Position numbers and translations under genes: made by a program
Shown: piece by piece, positions 23,262-35,690 of the stretch
How the letters are laid out: the number at the start of each line of letters is the position of its first letter
Position numbering within the stretch: position 1 is the first letter of the stretch
NCBI RefSeq assembly: GCF_011397635.1
Contig: NC_064761.1
Coordinates: 36,544,143-36,608,142 of the forward strand
Source: Epinephelus fuscoguttatus
Lineage: Eukaryota; Chordata; Actinopteri; Perciformes; Serranidae
Reading direction: 5' to 3'
Length of the DNA: 64,000 nucleotides
The notes under the pieces: generated by a model
The model's database searches: none
Seen by the model: only the letters and a program-made list of their open reading frames with translations
What the model was told of the DNA's origin: nothing

Positions 23262-23662
23262 CGGTGAGAAAACTTGGCTGCTTGTCCAAGTTACTCCTGA
23301 TATTTCTTTTAAGTGTTCCCTTCTGGTATCAACTCTCTGACTTAAATTAGAATTTTATTGTCCAGGGTTTCCCACACACTCATTTATTTGTGGCCCGCCC
23401 CAGTTGATTAGCTATTTTTGGAGCTGAACGATTCATTAGGTGTGCTGTTGGAATGAATATATAGTTCGGTTAGTCACTGCACCATACTCAGGGCGCAGAG
23501 CAGCATAACACCCTGATCAGCTCTGACTGGATCAGTTGATCAATTATCAACCCTGCTTATCAAACTCCACAAAGTGCTGCGTTCACAGACCCACAAAACC
23601 CTTTGAATTTAGAGACAAGACACAATGATATTGTAATCATACAAAAGGGATTAAATTAAAGT

Positions 23663-23668
23663 TTTATT
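23663..23668 (-). promoter_or_regulatory. cpt2: Candidate cpt2 polyadenylation signal
   Basis: TTTATT reads AATAAA on the cpt2 strand, about 930 nt after the cpt2 stop. It would leave only about 0.4 kb between the 3' ends of the convergent magoh and cpt2 genes. Confidence 0.5.
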
Positions 23669-24595
23669 GCCAAATAAAACAATAAGGCTGTAAATGACAA
23701 AACAATCATGAGAAATTAAATACAAGTTCTTACAGTGACAGTTGTGCTCTTAAATTCACATTCAGATAAGGCACATAATTTGACTCTCTAATCTGTATCG
23801 CAGAGTTCCGCATCTGATGAGCATAAATAAGATCAGCACTCTAACCTTTGTCACCTGCAGTTTGCAAATCGAAGACAAAAAAAAAAAAAAAAGCTAATGC
23901 TTAACAGGCCACGGTACAGACTGATGAGGCAGATGTCTTAGACAGCCAGCAGGAAACTAACATTTTCTCCCATATTCTATTTTCAATCGTGCTTTCACTG
24001 TACAACAGATATGATCTGAGTTCCCAGTCAAGGGCTGACACTACAAACTTTAATCTCTAGGCATAACTGGTTTTATATCTACAGTAATATCCAAACTCCT
24101 TCAAAGAAAACATCAAGTCCCAACTTACATTTCCAGTACTTAATTACTAAAAAATAGATTTAAGCACCTCGTTTCTTCTTGTGTGGTTTATAAATATATC
24201 GTTTATCTCACTTTTTTGAAGATTTATCTTTATCACAAGCCTTCGTCATCATTTTTCGGTTTATTTTTAATCTTTAACTACTGAGTTACACGACTTCATT
24301 ATCGACGTTGTACTTGAATCTTGCACAGCTCTACTTTAAGTTTAAATTCACTCATTGTTTTTACATTTTTGGTGTTTAATTTATGGTTTTTAGTAATCCT
24401 TTTTTTCCTTATGCCTGCTGGGTTATTCTTTGCAACACTGGTTTTCAAAGCACCATACAAATGAACCTTAGTATTATTGTTTATTATTACTTTCAGCATG
24501 GTTGTCAAGAGAAGTTAATCAGCAGTTTGGTAGCTGGTCACTGTTCCATACAATCAAACATGTATTCCTCTATGCAGATGACAAGCACTCGTTTC

Positions 24596-27500
24596 TTAGC
24601 TGAGCGCCTTTCCTTCCAGGACGGTGAAAATGTCATCTAGGGACTTGTGGACGCACTGCAGGAATTCGTGCACATTGCGAGCCGGGTAGCTGGACACGTT
24701 GCAGCCGATCCAGTCGTCGTGGACACCGTAGCCGACACCAAACCCATCAGGCACCACCGGGGCAAAGCCACCAAGGTTCACAGCTGGACTGGTGAGCGTG
24801 CTGGTGGAGAGGATGTTGTGGTTGATGGCAGCGTAAGCCGGGTCTGTGTACAGGCTGGGCAGAGCCTGGCCCTTTGAATTGGCCAGGTATCGCATGGCAA
24901 ACAGGTGACGGTCAAAACCTTGGCCTGGAGGAAGAAATACAAGAGGTGGTTAGTACAGCAGACCAAACCCACTCCCTTTGTCACCAGTTTTAATCACAGG
25001 GTCAGTTTGTTTTTGAGAGAGTGAGACCTCTGTGGATAATTCAGCTCATGTTAAAAACTTCCTGAACATCTGGATCTTAAGATATCAGAGGAACAAGTTT
25101 AGCACACACTGGCAGGTGCTAGGCCAGTGGCCCTTCTCCAATACATCAAACAGTATCAGAAAAACATTGATTTCTATTGTGAAACTGCTTTGTTTGGCGT
25201 TTTTGCTGGTTTTAATCACTGGGTTCATTTGTTTTGGAGAGGAAGAGACCTCTGCGTATGAATCAGCTCCTGGTAAAAACTTCCTGGACAATGAACACTG
25301 GAGGAATTCTACCCGAGAGAGGTTTCAGCTGGTTAAAATCTGCAAACCTCACTGCTAGATGCCAATAAATCCCCCTAAATTTTACACACTGGACCTTTAA
25401 GTTAACTCAAGATTTTCTTTCCTGTTAATAAATTGGCAAAGCACCTTAAAAAGCTACCAACAGGGAAGGGTTATCTTACAGTGTAAATAAAAATATTCGG
25501 GGCAGACCCCAAAAATACACTTGTAGGGACAGTATTTTGAATATTTCATGGTATCAGGAACTGTAATTCTTTAAATAGATGTAGAAATATCTCATACACA
25601 CCCATAGCTGCCTCTTTGGTGAGCTGCCCGTGATATTTGGAGCATTCACTGAGCATGGCCTGTAGCTCCTGCACACTGTGTTTGCCTGGCTGGCAAACAA
25701 AAGCACGTGAGCATCGCTCTGTGTGTACGGTGGCTGGCCGGATGGTCTCTGTGCGGCCATGCTTGAACGCCGCCGTGCTACAGGACTCATAAGAGGCTAC
25801 TGTCTGTCCGTACTGCCTCAGGAAACCCATCTGAAAAGACAGCTGGGCGATGGCGTCTGGACTCAACTTGCTCTTCTTTAGCTGCTCCTTGCCACCTCTC
25901 TTGAACTCCATGGCATCGATGGTGAGTTTCGATACAGCCGAGTCAAAGTTCTCCTTGGCTTTTTTGATGCCATTCTCCAGCTCGCTGTCCAGCTTGAACT
26001 GCAGCCTGCGCACAGCGGAGGCTGAATCCACAGCAGCAGGAGCAGAGCCCGGGTGTACCAGTGGCTGCTGCGTTGTGTCTTTGAAGACCTCATTCTGGAA
26101 CCGAAGAACAGCTACGCCGTCGCCCCAGGCGTGCTCAAAGTTGATGGCTGCCTGTCCATCTTTGGCCAGAATGATGGAGAAGGACTTGTCGTACCACCGG
26201 TTGCAGCCGTCACCGTGCAGCATGTTGTGAGAGATGTGGATATGGTCCCTCATGCTTTCATCATCCAGACTGAGACAGAAAATGGCGCTGTCCACAATCC
26301 GTAAATCCTCTGCGTTTCCAGCAGCTACCAGTTTATCCCTGAGCCCGGCCCACACGTCCCTGTTCTCACTGGTCAGAACCCCCAGAGGAAAGGCAGGCGC
26401 CGGGGTCGGGTCAGACAGAATGTATTTCAGGTGGGACTGGATCTCTGCAGGTGTCACCAAATTCCCATCCCTGTCCACAATGTCAAACACATACATGTTG
26501 CCTTTCCTCATAACTAGGAGATGTCTCCCTTTCTCATCAGTGACGAGCTCATCTTTCCCTTTCTTGGGAATCCGACTTGAGTTGAAGAGGCGAAAGTACT
26601 GAGACATGTCTAGGGGGTATGCATTCACCATGTAAGCTCCATACCAGGACAGAGAAGACGGGACCCAGCGGATAAACTTCTTGAAGCCGTCTGTGTCACT
26701 CTTCGCTGGGTTGAGGTGGAAAACCTCTGGCTCCAGTATTCCGGCTCGCAGTGTTTTCATAAAGCGCACTGCTGAGCACACCATGTTGGTTGCCCGCACG
26801 AGCTGGTCGTTGTACTCCGTCTTAGGGTCAGGGTTGAAGGACATAAAGGGGTTGAAGTTCAACACCACGGGGTCACGAGCAGAAAGATACATGTCGAACC
26901 AGGGTGCTGAAAGAAAAGAAGTTATTTAGCCAAATTCATTAGAGACTGTATGCCTTTAAGATGCAGATGGTGATCGTCAGAGGGGCACATTCACCTGAGA
27001 TGTAACTTGTGTGCTTATTGTTTTTGTCCTGCACTACCAGTTCCTCATGCAGCTGTTTTCCCGCACCACTCTGGAATTCTTGTGCAAGCTTCTCTGTTGT
27101 CCTTTGGATTTATAAGATTCAGATAGTTAGTATTTACAGTAAGTTTTAAATAATGAAATTAAAAGGTTGATTTTCTTGTGAAGTCTTACCTGAACTGGTC
27201 ATCATTTAACAAAGGCTTCTGGGCAGCTAAATATCTTCTGATAGTATCCTCCAACTTTGGTACAGGGAGCCTAAACAATAAAACAAGAGTAGGCTGTAAC
27301 CAATTTTTGTAACCTGAACAGTATTTTACTGTAATACGTACAGTAAGATACTGTGAACAGTGCATACAGTATCCACTCATCAAGCCCAGACGTCCCTCTC
27401 CCCAGCAACGCTTTCCAGCTCCTCCTGGGGGACCCCAAGGTGTTCCCAGGCCAGATGAGATATAACCCCTCCAGCGTGTTCTGGGTCTGCCCCGTGGCCT

Positions 27501-29761
27501 CCTACCAGTGGGACGTGCCTGAAACACCTCTAACAGGAGGTGCCCAGGAGGATCCTGATCAGATGCCCGAACCACATCAACTGACCCTTTTCGCCATGAA
27601 GGAGCAGCAGCTCTACTCCGAGCTCCCTCTAGATGTCCAAGCTCCTCACCCTATCTCTAAGGCTGAGCTCAGCCACCCTACAGAGGAAACTCATTTCAGC
27701 CGCTTGTATCCGCAATCTCATTCTTTCGCTCACTACCCAGAGCTCATGACCATAGGTGAGGGTTGGGACGTAGATGGACCAGTAAATCAAAAGCTTCTCA
27801 TTCCAGCTCAGCTTAGTGACTTAACTTAGTGGCATCCAGCAGCCAGTTACTCTAAAATTTATTGGATATTATATATATTTATTAGAAAATGGTGCCACTC
27901 GAGTGGCAGCCCGATGCAGCAGCTCATGTACCCTCTGAGTATTTTGTGTTTTTGTTGTTCATAAATCACCTTGTCTCTACTTCACAGTCACATACTGCCT
28001 GTCATACTCAATAACCAGCCCGTAGAGAAGCAGAACATTTTAAGTACGTTGGGCACAATTACTGATCAGGCCCCAATGTTTAATGACAACTCAGAGAGCA
28101 TTTTTAAGAGATTTAATCAGCGCTTGTTTTTTAATCAGGAAGCTGAGGTCTGGGGCATACAGAGGTCTGGTCAAAATCATTTCATCATGGGGAGAGTGCA
28201 AAGAGCACAAACAAGCTCTCCAAGATTGTTAACATTGCAGGGACGGTGACTGGCAAGTAATAGAAACAACTCTACCAAACATATAATTCCAGAAGTCTTA
28301 CATCCATCACAGTCAGAGTTTGAGCTGCTCCTGTCTGCTGTAGATTTAGGGTCCTAAGAACCAGCTGGAACATAGACAAGAAGTCCTTTATGTCCGATGC
28401 CACACAGGCTCTTAACACAGGATGAATGCTATTATTTCATAATAGCATTGATTCTATTTGTGTGTGCCATTGCTTTGTTTGAGAGAGACCAAAGCCAAAT
28501 TTCAACTGAAGTGAATAATAAAGTTTATCTCTCTATCTATCTGTTGTGCATCATGCAAAACACCTCACATCCTCTTTATGACCTCCTGGTTAAACAGCGG
28601 GAGGTGAAGCCTGGAAAAGCCTGGAATAAAAGTTTACAGTTTTATAATTTTTAGGTAATTAGTGCCCTAACTACATTTAAACTGGCTGAACAAGGTGCTG
28701 TACACATGCCGCATCGTTTCGGGCAATACCGCCCCCAAATGAGCAGCTGTTGTAACTGCGTGACTTTGTCCAGGCATTTTAGTGCGCTTTAAAAAGTGCA
28801 GTGTGAGAGTGAACCAAACCAAATGAAGGTGTGAAATTTTTTGGCATTCCCCACCCAATCAAACCGAGTCCCCCGGACTATCCTGGTGTGAATGTGCCCT
28901 CAACGTTAATGTCTTTCCCTAAGAAAGGTCAAATAGGGTTCCAAAATAAAAGAAAGAAAACAAATTCACATTATTACAAAAAAGAGACATAGATCACAAG
29001 AGGAAGGGTGGGGGGCCTATAGAGACTGCTTACGCACAGGCCCCAGAATGTGGTGCTACGCCCCTGAAACAAGGGTTGGAAATTAGCACCAGCCACCAGC
29101 CAAACCCTGGTAGAATACGCAAGTGGCTGCTAGATTTGTTTTACTCACCAAACACAAAAAGTTCATTTCCAACCCTGCTGAACACTTGCACCCTGAACTC
29201 ATACACTTTTCATCTCCTCCAAATGATTTGATCCATAACTGTAACTTTACAGTATGCTTAGCATTTACTTTGCTCTACATCTGCTTCACACATGTATATA
29301 GCATGTATAGTATAGATGCATCCATCCATCTTAGCAGATGTCAGTCATGTCACGGCCCCCTAGTGGTCATCGATCAACAGTCAAGTGTGCACTTTCACCT
29401 ACATTCATGTAAAATCTTACTGGGTCACCTTCTTTCATTCAGAACACCTTTCTACATCCACCTGGCATCTCCAAGGTTGTTTCATATTTCATATTACATT
29501 CACATGAAGCCAGAGCTATGCTGAATGAAAGCTATGATCTAACACATAAGACAATGTGCTTGAGCTACTCCCCATTCAGCTCCGTACTCACCTGGGTAAA
29601 CTCTTCTGGTAATGCATCGATGGGACGACACTTTGATGCAGATACTCGCTTCCAGATTTGCTGCTGTAGTTTCTCTTATCGATCCCCAGAGCAGCAGCTC
29701 TTAAATGAATCCCGGATTTCCTCAGAGAGGCGACGCATTGCACTGACAGCAGACTGGCCAT
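24596..29761 (-). CDS. cpt2: Carnitine O-palmitoyltransferase 2, complete, 5 exons
   Basis: CPT2 sits on the matrix side of the mitochondrial inner membrane and turns long-chain acylcarnitines back into acyl-CoA for beta-oxidation. Exons in transcript order are 29592-29761, 27190-27270, 26995-27101, 25602-26906 and 24596-24924. They join to 1992 nt, giving 663 residues (human 658). The large fourth exon is 1305 nt, the size I recall for human. All introns are GT-AG. The N-terminus ([20 protein letters not shown], rich in Arg and Ser, no acid until about residue 28) looks like a mitochondrial presequence. Then come [18 protein letters not shown] and [34 protein letters not shown] carries the catalytic histidine. 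[20 protein letters not shown] and [14 protein letters not shown]-like sequence (here [19 protein letters not shown]) form the carnitine/CoA site. Nothing looks broken. Confidence 0.96.
24985..25400. repeat. Teleost dispersed repeat, two partial copies, cpt2 intron 4
   Basis: GAGAGTGAGACCTCTGTGGA (25015) and GAGGAAGAGACCTCTGCGTA (25239) open two copies of one family. The second ends TTTTACACACTGGACCTTTA near 25398, a familiar end of an abundant fish repeat. The copies lie in direct orientation. Confidence 0.6.
27375..27840 (+). repeat. Dispersed retroelement-like repeat, cpt2 intron 1
   Basis: The stretch reads TCCTCCTGGGGGACCCCAAG, then TTCTGGGTCTGCCCCGTGGC, then TCTCTAAGGCTGAGCTCAGC, then CTCATGACCATAGGTGAGGG. 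I know this as a very common segment of fish genomes, probably from a non-LTR element. It leaves an open frame by chance (27353-27829) that is not a host gene. Confidence 0.6.
27960..28545 (+). repeat. LINE 3'-end fragment with TCTA tail, cpt2 intron 1
   Basis: It ends AATAATAAAGTTTATCTCTC followed by a short TATC run, the usual tail of a non-LTR retrotransposon. The upstream text reads as decayed polymerase C-terminal sequence. A short insertion or rearrangement may separate the two parts. Confidence 0.45.
28708..28905 (+). mobile_element. Truncated PIF/Harbinger-like MITE fragment
   Basis: This matches the right part of the complete element at 48740-49315: GGGCAATACCGCCCCCAAAT, GAGCAGCTGTTGTAACTGC, then CGAGTCCCCCGGACTATCCT and GGTGTGAATGTGCCCT. 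The left half is missing. Confidence 0.7.
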
Positions 29762-30125
29762 GGTGTTAGCTACGAAGCTGAGTACCTGATGTGTCGACGT
29801 GAAGCAAACCGGTTAGAGCTAATGGAGTGAAGCTAAAACTCAGCTTAGTAGACCCCCGTGTGTCACCGCCGTCACCCTAACGACAGCTAGCTAACATTAG
29901 CAATTAGCATTAGCTGACAAGTTGCCTTGAATGACCCGTGTGTTTCTGAATCAGTTTGATACCCGGGCTGTGTTTAGCTAATGGAAATATGTACCCGGCA
30001 CATAAAACCCGCACCCGAATTGTTCCGGAAACAGTTAACGTTAAACGGTAAGTTAAAGCAAAAAGAAAAATATTACAGTGAATGACAACAGGAAGTTTAA
30101 CCGGCAAAACTTGTCACGTGACGTA
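29762..30125 (-). promoter_or_regulatory. cpt2: cpt2 5' UTR and promoter region
   Basis: It lies directly upstream of the cpt2 ATG. A perfect 10-bp palindrome GTCACGTGAC at 30113-30122 is an ideal E-box of the USF/TFE class. ETS-like GGAAGT (30091) is nearby. The AT-rich satellite begins about 45 bp beyond the E-box, which caps the promoter's likely extent. Confidence 0.45.
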
Positions 30126-30169
30126 TTTTACCCCTCCCCTCTTAAAGAATATGTATCTAAAATAAATTG

Positions 30170-31260
30170 AATACATTTTCAGTTCATTCAATTTATTTGA
30201 ATTGAATGAATTGAAAATGATAATCCTTATGTATCTGACTAGTAAAAATATAATATCTAAAATAAAAGAACAACACATAAGAAAATAAATTAAGGTGCAT
30301 ACATTGCAAATAAAAAATAAACAATCTAACAAATAAAATGTACAAATTATATGGTATGTTGAGCACAGTTTAAAATCCTTTTGTGTCTGAGTAGGAAACT
30401 AATATAGTTTTGCTAAAATAAAATAATTGATGAGAAAATAAAATATATCTAAAATAAAATAAGAAAATGAATTAAAGTACATACACTGCAAATAAAAAAA
30501 TAAACAATCTAACAAATAAAATGTACAAATTATAGGTATGTTGAGCACAGTTTAAAATCCTTATGTGTCTGTGTATGAAAATAGAAATAAAATAAAATAT
30601 TCTAGCTAAAATGAAAGATAACATAAGAAAATAAATTAAGGTGCACACATTGCAAATAACAAAAATAAACAATATCATACATAAGATATGCAAACAATAA
30701 GGTATGCTGAGCACAGTTTAAAATCTGTATGTGTCTGAGTGGGAAAATAAAGCTAAAATAAAAGAATAAAAAAGATAATAAATTAAAGTGCATACATTGT
30801 AAATAAAAAATAAACAATCTAACAAATAAAATGTACAAATTATATGGTATGTTGAGCACAGTTTAAAGTCCTTATGTGTCTGTGTAGTAAAATAAAAATA
30901 AAATATTTTAGCAAAAATAAAAAATAGATAAGAAAATAGAGTGCATACATTGTAAATAACAAAAATAAACAATATTATAAATAAAATGCGCAAACAAGAA
31001 GATATGTTGAGCACAGTTTAAAATCTTTATGTGTCTGAGTAGCAAAATAAAAATTTAAATATTTTTTCTAAAATAAAATAATAACAAATAAGAAAATTTA
31101 AGTGTATACATTGTAAATTATAAAAATAAACAATATACTAAATAATTATTTATCTGTGAAGTAAAAATAAATCATCTAAAATAAAACAATAAAGTGAGAA
31201 AATAAATCGATTAATTGTAAATAATACAAAATAGAATACATATAAATGGTCCTCAATTTA
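30170..31260. repeat. AT-rich satellite array, about 145-182 bp units
   Basis: The marker GAGCACAGTTTAAAATC or near versions occurs at 30361, 30543, 30709, 30854 and 31009. Each is followed by TTATGTGTCTG-type sequence and a run of AATAAAATA. Spacings are 182, 166, 145 and 155 bp. About six units, the outermost decayed. It lies upstream of cpt2. Confidence 0.85.
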
Positions 31261-31499
31261 AACTAAAAGTTAACACATTCAAACTATTAACTTGTACAAT
31301 CTTACACTTCTCAGCAGCTATTTTGCTGATTTTGCTCTCATATGTTTCATGGATTTACAGTATGGGCGAAATTCATTACAAAAAGCATTTAAACAAAGAG
31401 TGGGGCTGTCATGAATTTGGCTTAGTGCATCATGTGGTACATATTTGTGTAATACTTTGCCATAATGAGAACTGTGTTAATCTTCCTCTTCCTCTGTAG

Positions 31500-31560
31500 T
31501 CACCTGGGCAAGTGTTGCAGAGTGAGCACCCAGCTCACTCTGCAACACTTGCCCAGGTGA
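31500..31560. repeat. Perfect 28-bp inverted repeat with 5-bp loop
   Basis: The left arm (31500-31527) and right arm (31533-31560) are exact reverse complements around the loop ACCCA. The arms contain CACCTGGGCAAGTGTTGCAG. At 31561-31586 the text GTGTTGCAGAGTGAACACCC repeats the left arm and loop in direct orientation with one change. No transposon family is apparent. Confidence 0.95.
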
Positions 31561-31724
31561 GTGTTGCAGAGTGAACACCCAGCTCAGCTCAAGGCTCAAA
31601 TATTGATTTAACTCAGCCTTAAATACACAACAGTTAGGTTATACAAACAACACATTATTAAGCATTCAAATTAAAGGTAAAGAGTCTAACATCAGTGTAA
31701 GCATTACCATCATTATGTAAGATA

Positions 31725-31840
31725 AGCCTTTATTTAGCCCCAGAGGGGACATTCAGATGTTGCAGTAGCACAAAGAGAGATGAGTACAGATACACAGAGA
31801 AGTAAAAATGAAAAATATAAATAAAATAAGAGGTACAGCA
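31725..31840 (-). repeat. LINE/SINE tail-like repeat, reversed
   Basis: Read on the minus strand it gives a TCCCCTCTGGGGCTAAATAA end preceded by TTTGTGCTACTGCAAC, the same family as 1366-1530. Confidence 0.5.
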
Positions 31841-31865
31841 ACCAGTTGTTTTTGATCATCATCTT

Positions 31866-32500
31866 AAATCATCAACCCATACTTGTTTTATACAACTAAG
31901 AAATATTGCAAAGCTCAGGTCTGATGTATTTCGACTTGAGCTAGAGATGATTATCCATGTTTTTGTGTCCTCCTGACTGGACTACTGTAACTCTCTTTTT
32001 ACTTGCCTGAGCAAGTCATCCCTGACCTGTCTTCAAATAATCCAGAATGCTGCAGTAAGGCTGTTAACTCAGTCCAACAGGTCAACCCACATCACTCCCA
32101 TTTTAGTTTCTCCACACTGGCCTCCCATCAGGTTCAGGATTCACTGCGAGATACTTGTTCTTAGGTCCTCCGATCAGGACCTAGTGTTTGTCCCCCGCTC
32201 CAGACTCAAAACACATGGTGATCGTGCCTTTGAAGCCGTGGCTCCAACACTGTGAAGCTCTCTTCCTTCAGAGATACAGTCTGTGGCCTCCTTAGAAACT
32301 TGAAAAAATAACACTGAAAATGACCTTTGTCCCACCTTAAATTGTCAGGTGCTTGTTCCCTGGTGTTTTTCTTTTTGGGGCCTCAGTAGCCTGTATTTGC
32401 TCTGTGTTTTACTTTCTTTTTGTTGCTTTGTTGTAATTGTTCTATTGCCTTTATTTTTATTGTTTGATTATACTTTTTGAAGCACGTTGTGAATTTTGCG
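31866..32500 (+). mobile_element. L2-like LINE, 3' part with decayed reverse transcriptase
   Basis: Plus-strand translation gives SSRLDYCNSLLTCLS-like text (around 31970-32020), then QNAAVRLLT, HITPIL and PHWPP. These are in the order of the C-terminal reverse transcriptase region of L2/CR1-type LINEs. It is followed by a T-rich 3' region. Stops are present and it is 5' truncated, as is usual for LINEs. Confidence 0.75.
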
Positions 32501-32754
32501 AGGCTGTTCAGCAGACAGTGAATATTGCTTTTGCTCAGGTCTTCACTGAGTCTGAGATATAGGTTCACTATATATACATATATATTTTTTATATATTTTT
32601 CTTCTTAAAGTTTTCTCACACCCTTTAAATTCAAGAAGGCTTTGCGACCCCTTATGAAGCTTTGGCGATCCCTACTGAGGTCAGGAACCAGTGGTATAAG
32701 GTGCAATGTAGTAATAGTAATGATATGATGTAGTATAACATAATACATCAGTTA

Positions 32755-32830
32755 AACAGAATATCAAATGGTATATAGGATAGCATGGTATAGTATAGTA
32801 TAGTATAGTATGTATTTAAAAACAATACAA
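32755..32830. repeat. TATAG simple repeat
   Basis: An imperfect TAGTA run, uninterrupted at about 32786-32812. Confidence 0.75.
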
Positions 32831-32959
32831 TATGGTATAGTACAATATAATGTAAAGGAATATTAATAATTATATGGTGAAGTATGAAATATGATAATAT
32901 ATTATATTTAAAGATATATCAGATATATAACAAAGGATATAAGTCCGACCAACAGAGGG

Positions 32960-33170
32960 TCAAAGACGAGGGAGAGCGATGTGAGAGTCCTGAATGCGGC
33001 AGACACTGTGGGAGTCTGTGTGTGTGTGTGTGTGTGTGCGCTCAGTTTTGCACCTGGGCGGGATGATCCAGCAACTGAATGAGCTGCCCATCTGCCACAG
33101 CTCATCACGAAGAGGATGAGAGGGGTTATATAGGATGTCCATCATCCTCCTCTCTGCCTCTGACTCCAGA
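32960..33170 (-). mobile_element. LINE C-terminal fragment, reversed, with a GT microsatellite
   Basis: Minus-strand text MMDILYNPSHPLRDELWQMG then PPRCKTERT resembles the LINE motif of the kind DPSHPLH...LLPSGRR...CKTNRYK. A (GT)n run at 33019-33038 lies inside. From 33190 to 34440 I see no gene or nameable repeat. Confidence 0.4.
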
Positions 33171-34449
33171 CTGTCCAGTTCCAGTGAGTGAAACGATCCA
33201 TACGGGCAAAGCTAATGTCCTCTCACATGTATCACAGAGCTGAGCTGAAGTAGTACGTCATTCCTCCACAGGTATAGTGTCTCAGTTGAGTTTATTTTTC
33301 ATGTAGAAGTTATATAACTACTTCAGCTCAGGCAGCATCCAATAGGACATTAAATGCTAACATAGCACATGTTAAATCTGACACATACAGTATAGCATTT
33401 AAAAAGCACATTCACAAACTCAACCTTCAACATCTCTGATGCACTGAGCAGAAAAAGTTTCCATTTCTGATATGTTATGATGAGGTCTCCTGGCCAGCAG
33501 AGTGCAGTGTTTTCCTGATCACTGGCCTTAAACTCACTAAGCTGTGTGGTCTGAGCTCAACCCCCACACAACCACTGTAGAAAGAAGACCAGACAGAATC
33601 TTATAATAACAGGACAGCATCGCCTGGCCTCCCATGTCGGGTGGGAGAGTGATGGAGTAGGTGCACAGCTGCCATTAGACTGATGGGATTTTCTAATGTT
33701 AGCCTCCACTCTGTGTACATTACTTTACTGACCTACGCACTCTGCAAAGCCTGCAGCAGACAGATAACACAGTTCTGCACATCTATATTGCAGCAGGAAT
33801 TTCAAACAATGCAAAGAATCTTCAATAATCTTCAATTATGTATATGCACATGCTGATATGTATGCTTATCTCCATCACAGCGGGAACAGTGTGTTATAAA
33901 TTTACAGTTATGTGTTTTTTTTTAAAATCAATTATTTGACTGTAATGCAGGGTTTGTGTGATTAGACATGTTTGGGTCAACACTGCTTTTGCAAAATTTA
34001 AACCATGGAAGCCAGGACAGACATGCAAACATTGTGTTACAGCACCATATGAACGACAGATAACGCAACAGACCCCCTCCCCCATTTCCACTTACACCTT
34101 TCTAAACAAGGCATATCGCTGCATACTATAAAGTGTGACCCTGGATAATGTAGCTTAAACATGAGAGTGCATAGGAAGTATTTTATGCTTCATATTCACG
34201 GAAATGCTTCCTCTGATTCATATCTTTGGCTGTGAAATGAGCACAGAAATTGAATCAGCACAAATCAGTGAATAAACACACACACGCACTCAAATCAGGA
34301 GAAGTGTGAAGTGGTGAAGTGTTTCGCTCGTAGTGCAACGAAGGCTTATTAAAATGCAGATTCTAAATAATCATAGACTGTGGAATGTACATAGAGTGGA
34401 CAAATCATCTCCACTCTCTCCCACTGTGCAAATATGAAGCCAAGTTTCC

Positions 34450-35135
34450 TGGATGTTTATTTATTTATTTATTTATTTATTTAAGTTAGAAGGGACAGTG
34501 CACATTAATGAACATTTGCATGTAAATCTGCCGGATTATAGCCCCAGGCTAATTTTCATCCGTAGTCCCTTGGCAGATTGATTTTACAGAGTAGCCGCTG
34601 CCACCTTGTGATGGATTTCATTTGGAGCCGCACAACGGCATATGATAGGATGGACTCCAGTGCACGCTATTGTGCACATATTATCTCGTCACACAGGCAT
34701 AGACTTGACATTGGATAACATCAGCATAGATATTATCCAGCAATTATGATTGCATGTCTATATATAACAGAAAATACCAAAGAAAATAAGAAATTATTAA
34801 TTTAATTTAACAATTTTAATAGTTGATTTATGGAACATTTGATTTAAAGTTATAGAATAAGCATAAGCACTATAAGAATTTATATCCATGAATGAATTTA
34901 AGAGCATCATGAAGAATGTGGTGATAGAGACATGTGCTTGCTTTTCATGAGAGGCCACTATTTTTGAATAGTTGTCGTATTATTGTGGATTTCTGTATTA
35001 TATGTTGTATTGGTTGCATTTTAAATATACTTTAATTGGCTGCTACCTTGGCCAGGTCTCTCTAGTAAAAAAGATTTTCACACTCAATGGGACTTCCTGG
35101 TTAAATAAAGATTAAATAAATATATAAATAAAATA
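34450..35135. repeat. TTTA run and LINE-tail pieces
   Basis: A (TTTA)n tract at 34457-34484 precedes AGAAGGGACAGTGCACATTA and CTAATTTTCATCCGTAGTCC (to about 34570). At 35030-35135 a separate tail reads TTGGCCAGGTCTCTCTAGTA then GGGACTTCCTGGTTAAATAA and AAATAAATA. Both are familiar ends of fish non-LTR elements. The middle (34680-35000) is AT-rich and unassigned. Confidence 0.5.
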
Positions 35136-35307
35136 AAAGATAATTTTGTTATAGATGCTATTGACTGTTTACAAATAAAGAAAAAATATACATGACAGAG
35201 ATGGGTTTGCATTTTTTGAGGGCATATATAGCAGACGGCACTGTTCTTACATTAATGAGAGTTCTTCTTTGAACTTACTTACTTACTCCTCTTCGTCCCC
35301 TATGGCA

Positions 35308-35690
35308 CCATGCCACACTGCAAACATGGCTCAGGAATGGCCCAAGGAATGTGACAAAGACCTCAAAGTGTCAACCTGGCCTCCAAATTCCCCAGATCCC
35401 AATTTGAATGAGCATCTGTGGCACGTGCCATTAACCCACCTCACAACCCACTGGACTAAATGGATCTGCCGCCAACTCACTGGTGCCAGACACCACAGGA
35501 CACTCCCAGAGATCCTGTGTCCATGCCTCCACAGGTCAGAGCCAAGTCCCATCCAAGGAGGGCCCACCTTGGATTAGGGGTACATCTGGGATACCGGCAC
35601 ATCACAAGAATCCTTGAGCAGATTGGGACCTGGGAAATTTAGAAGCCAGGTCGACACCTTGAGCTTTTTGCCACACCTGAATATACATCA
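35308..35690 (+). mobile_element. Tc1-like transposase fragment
   Basis: The plus strand encodes CHTANMAQEWPKECDKDLK and [17 protein letters not shown], the end of a Tc1/mariner transposase around its last acidic catalytic position (SPDxNPxEHLW). It is truncated on the left and degraded on the right. Same family as 2813-3379. Confidence 0.7.

Noticed and set aside
24500-24930. A suspected frameshift in the last cpt2 exon
   Set aside because: On rereading the bases the frame is intact from the acceptor to the stop, and the joined exons total 664 codons.
27353-27829. A 158-residue open frame in cpt2 intron 1
   Set aside because: It lies in a dispersed repeat seen widely in fish genomes and has no start context or exon structure.
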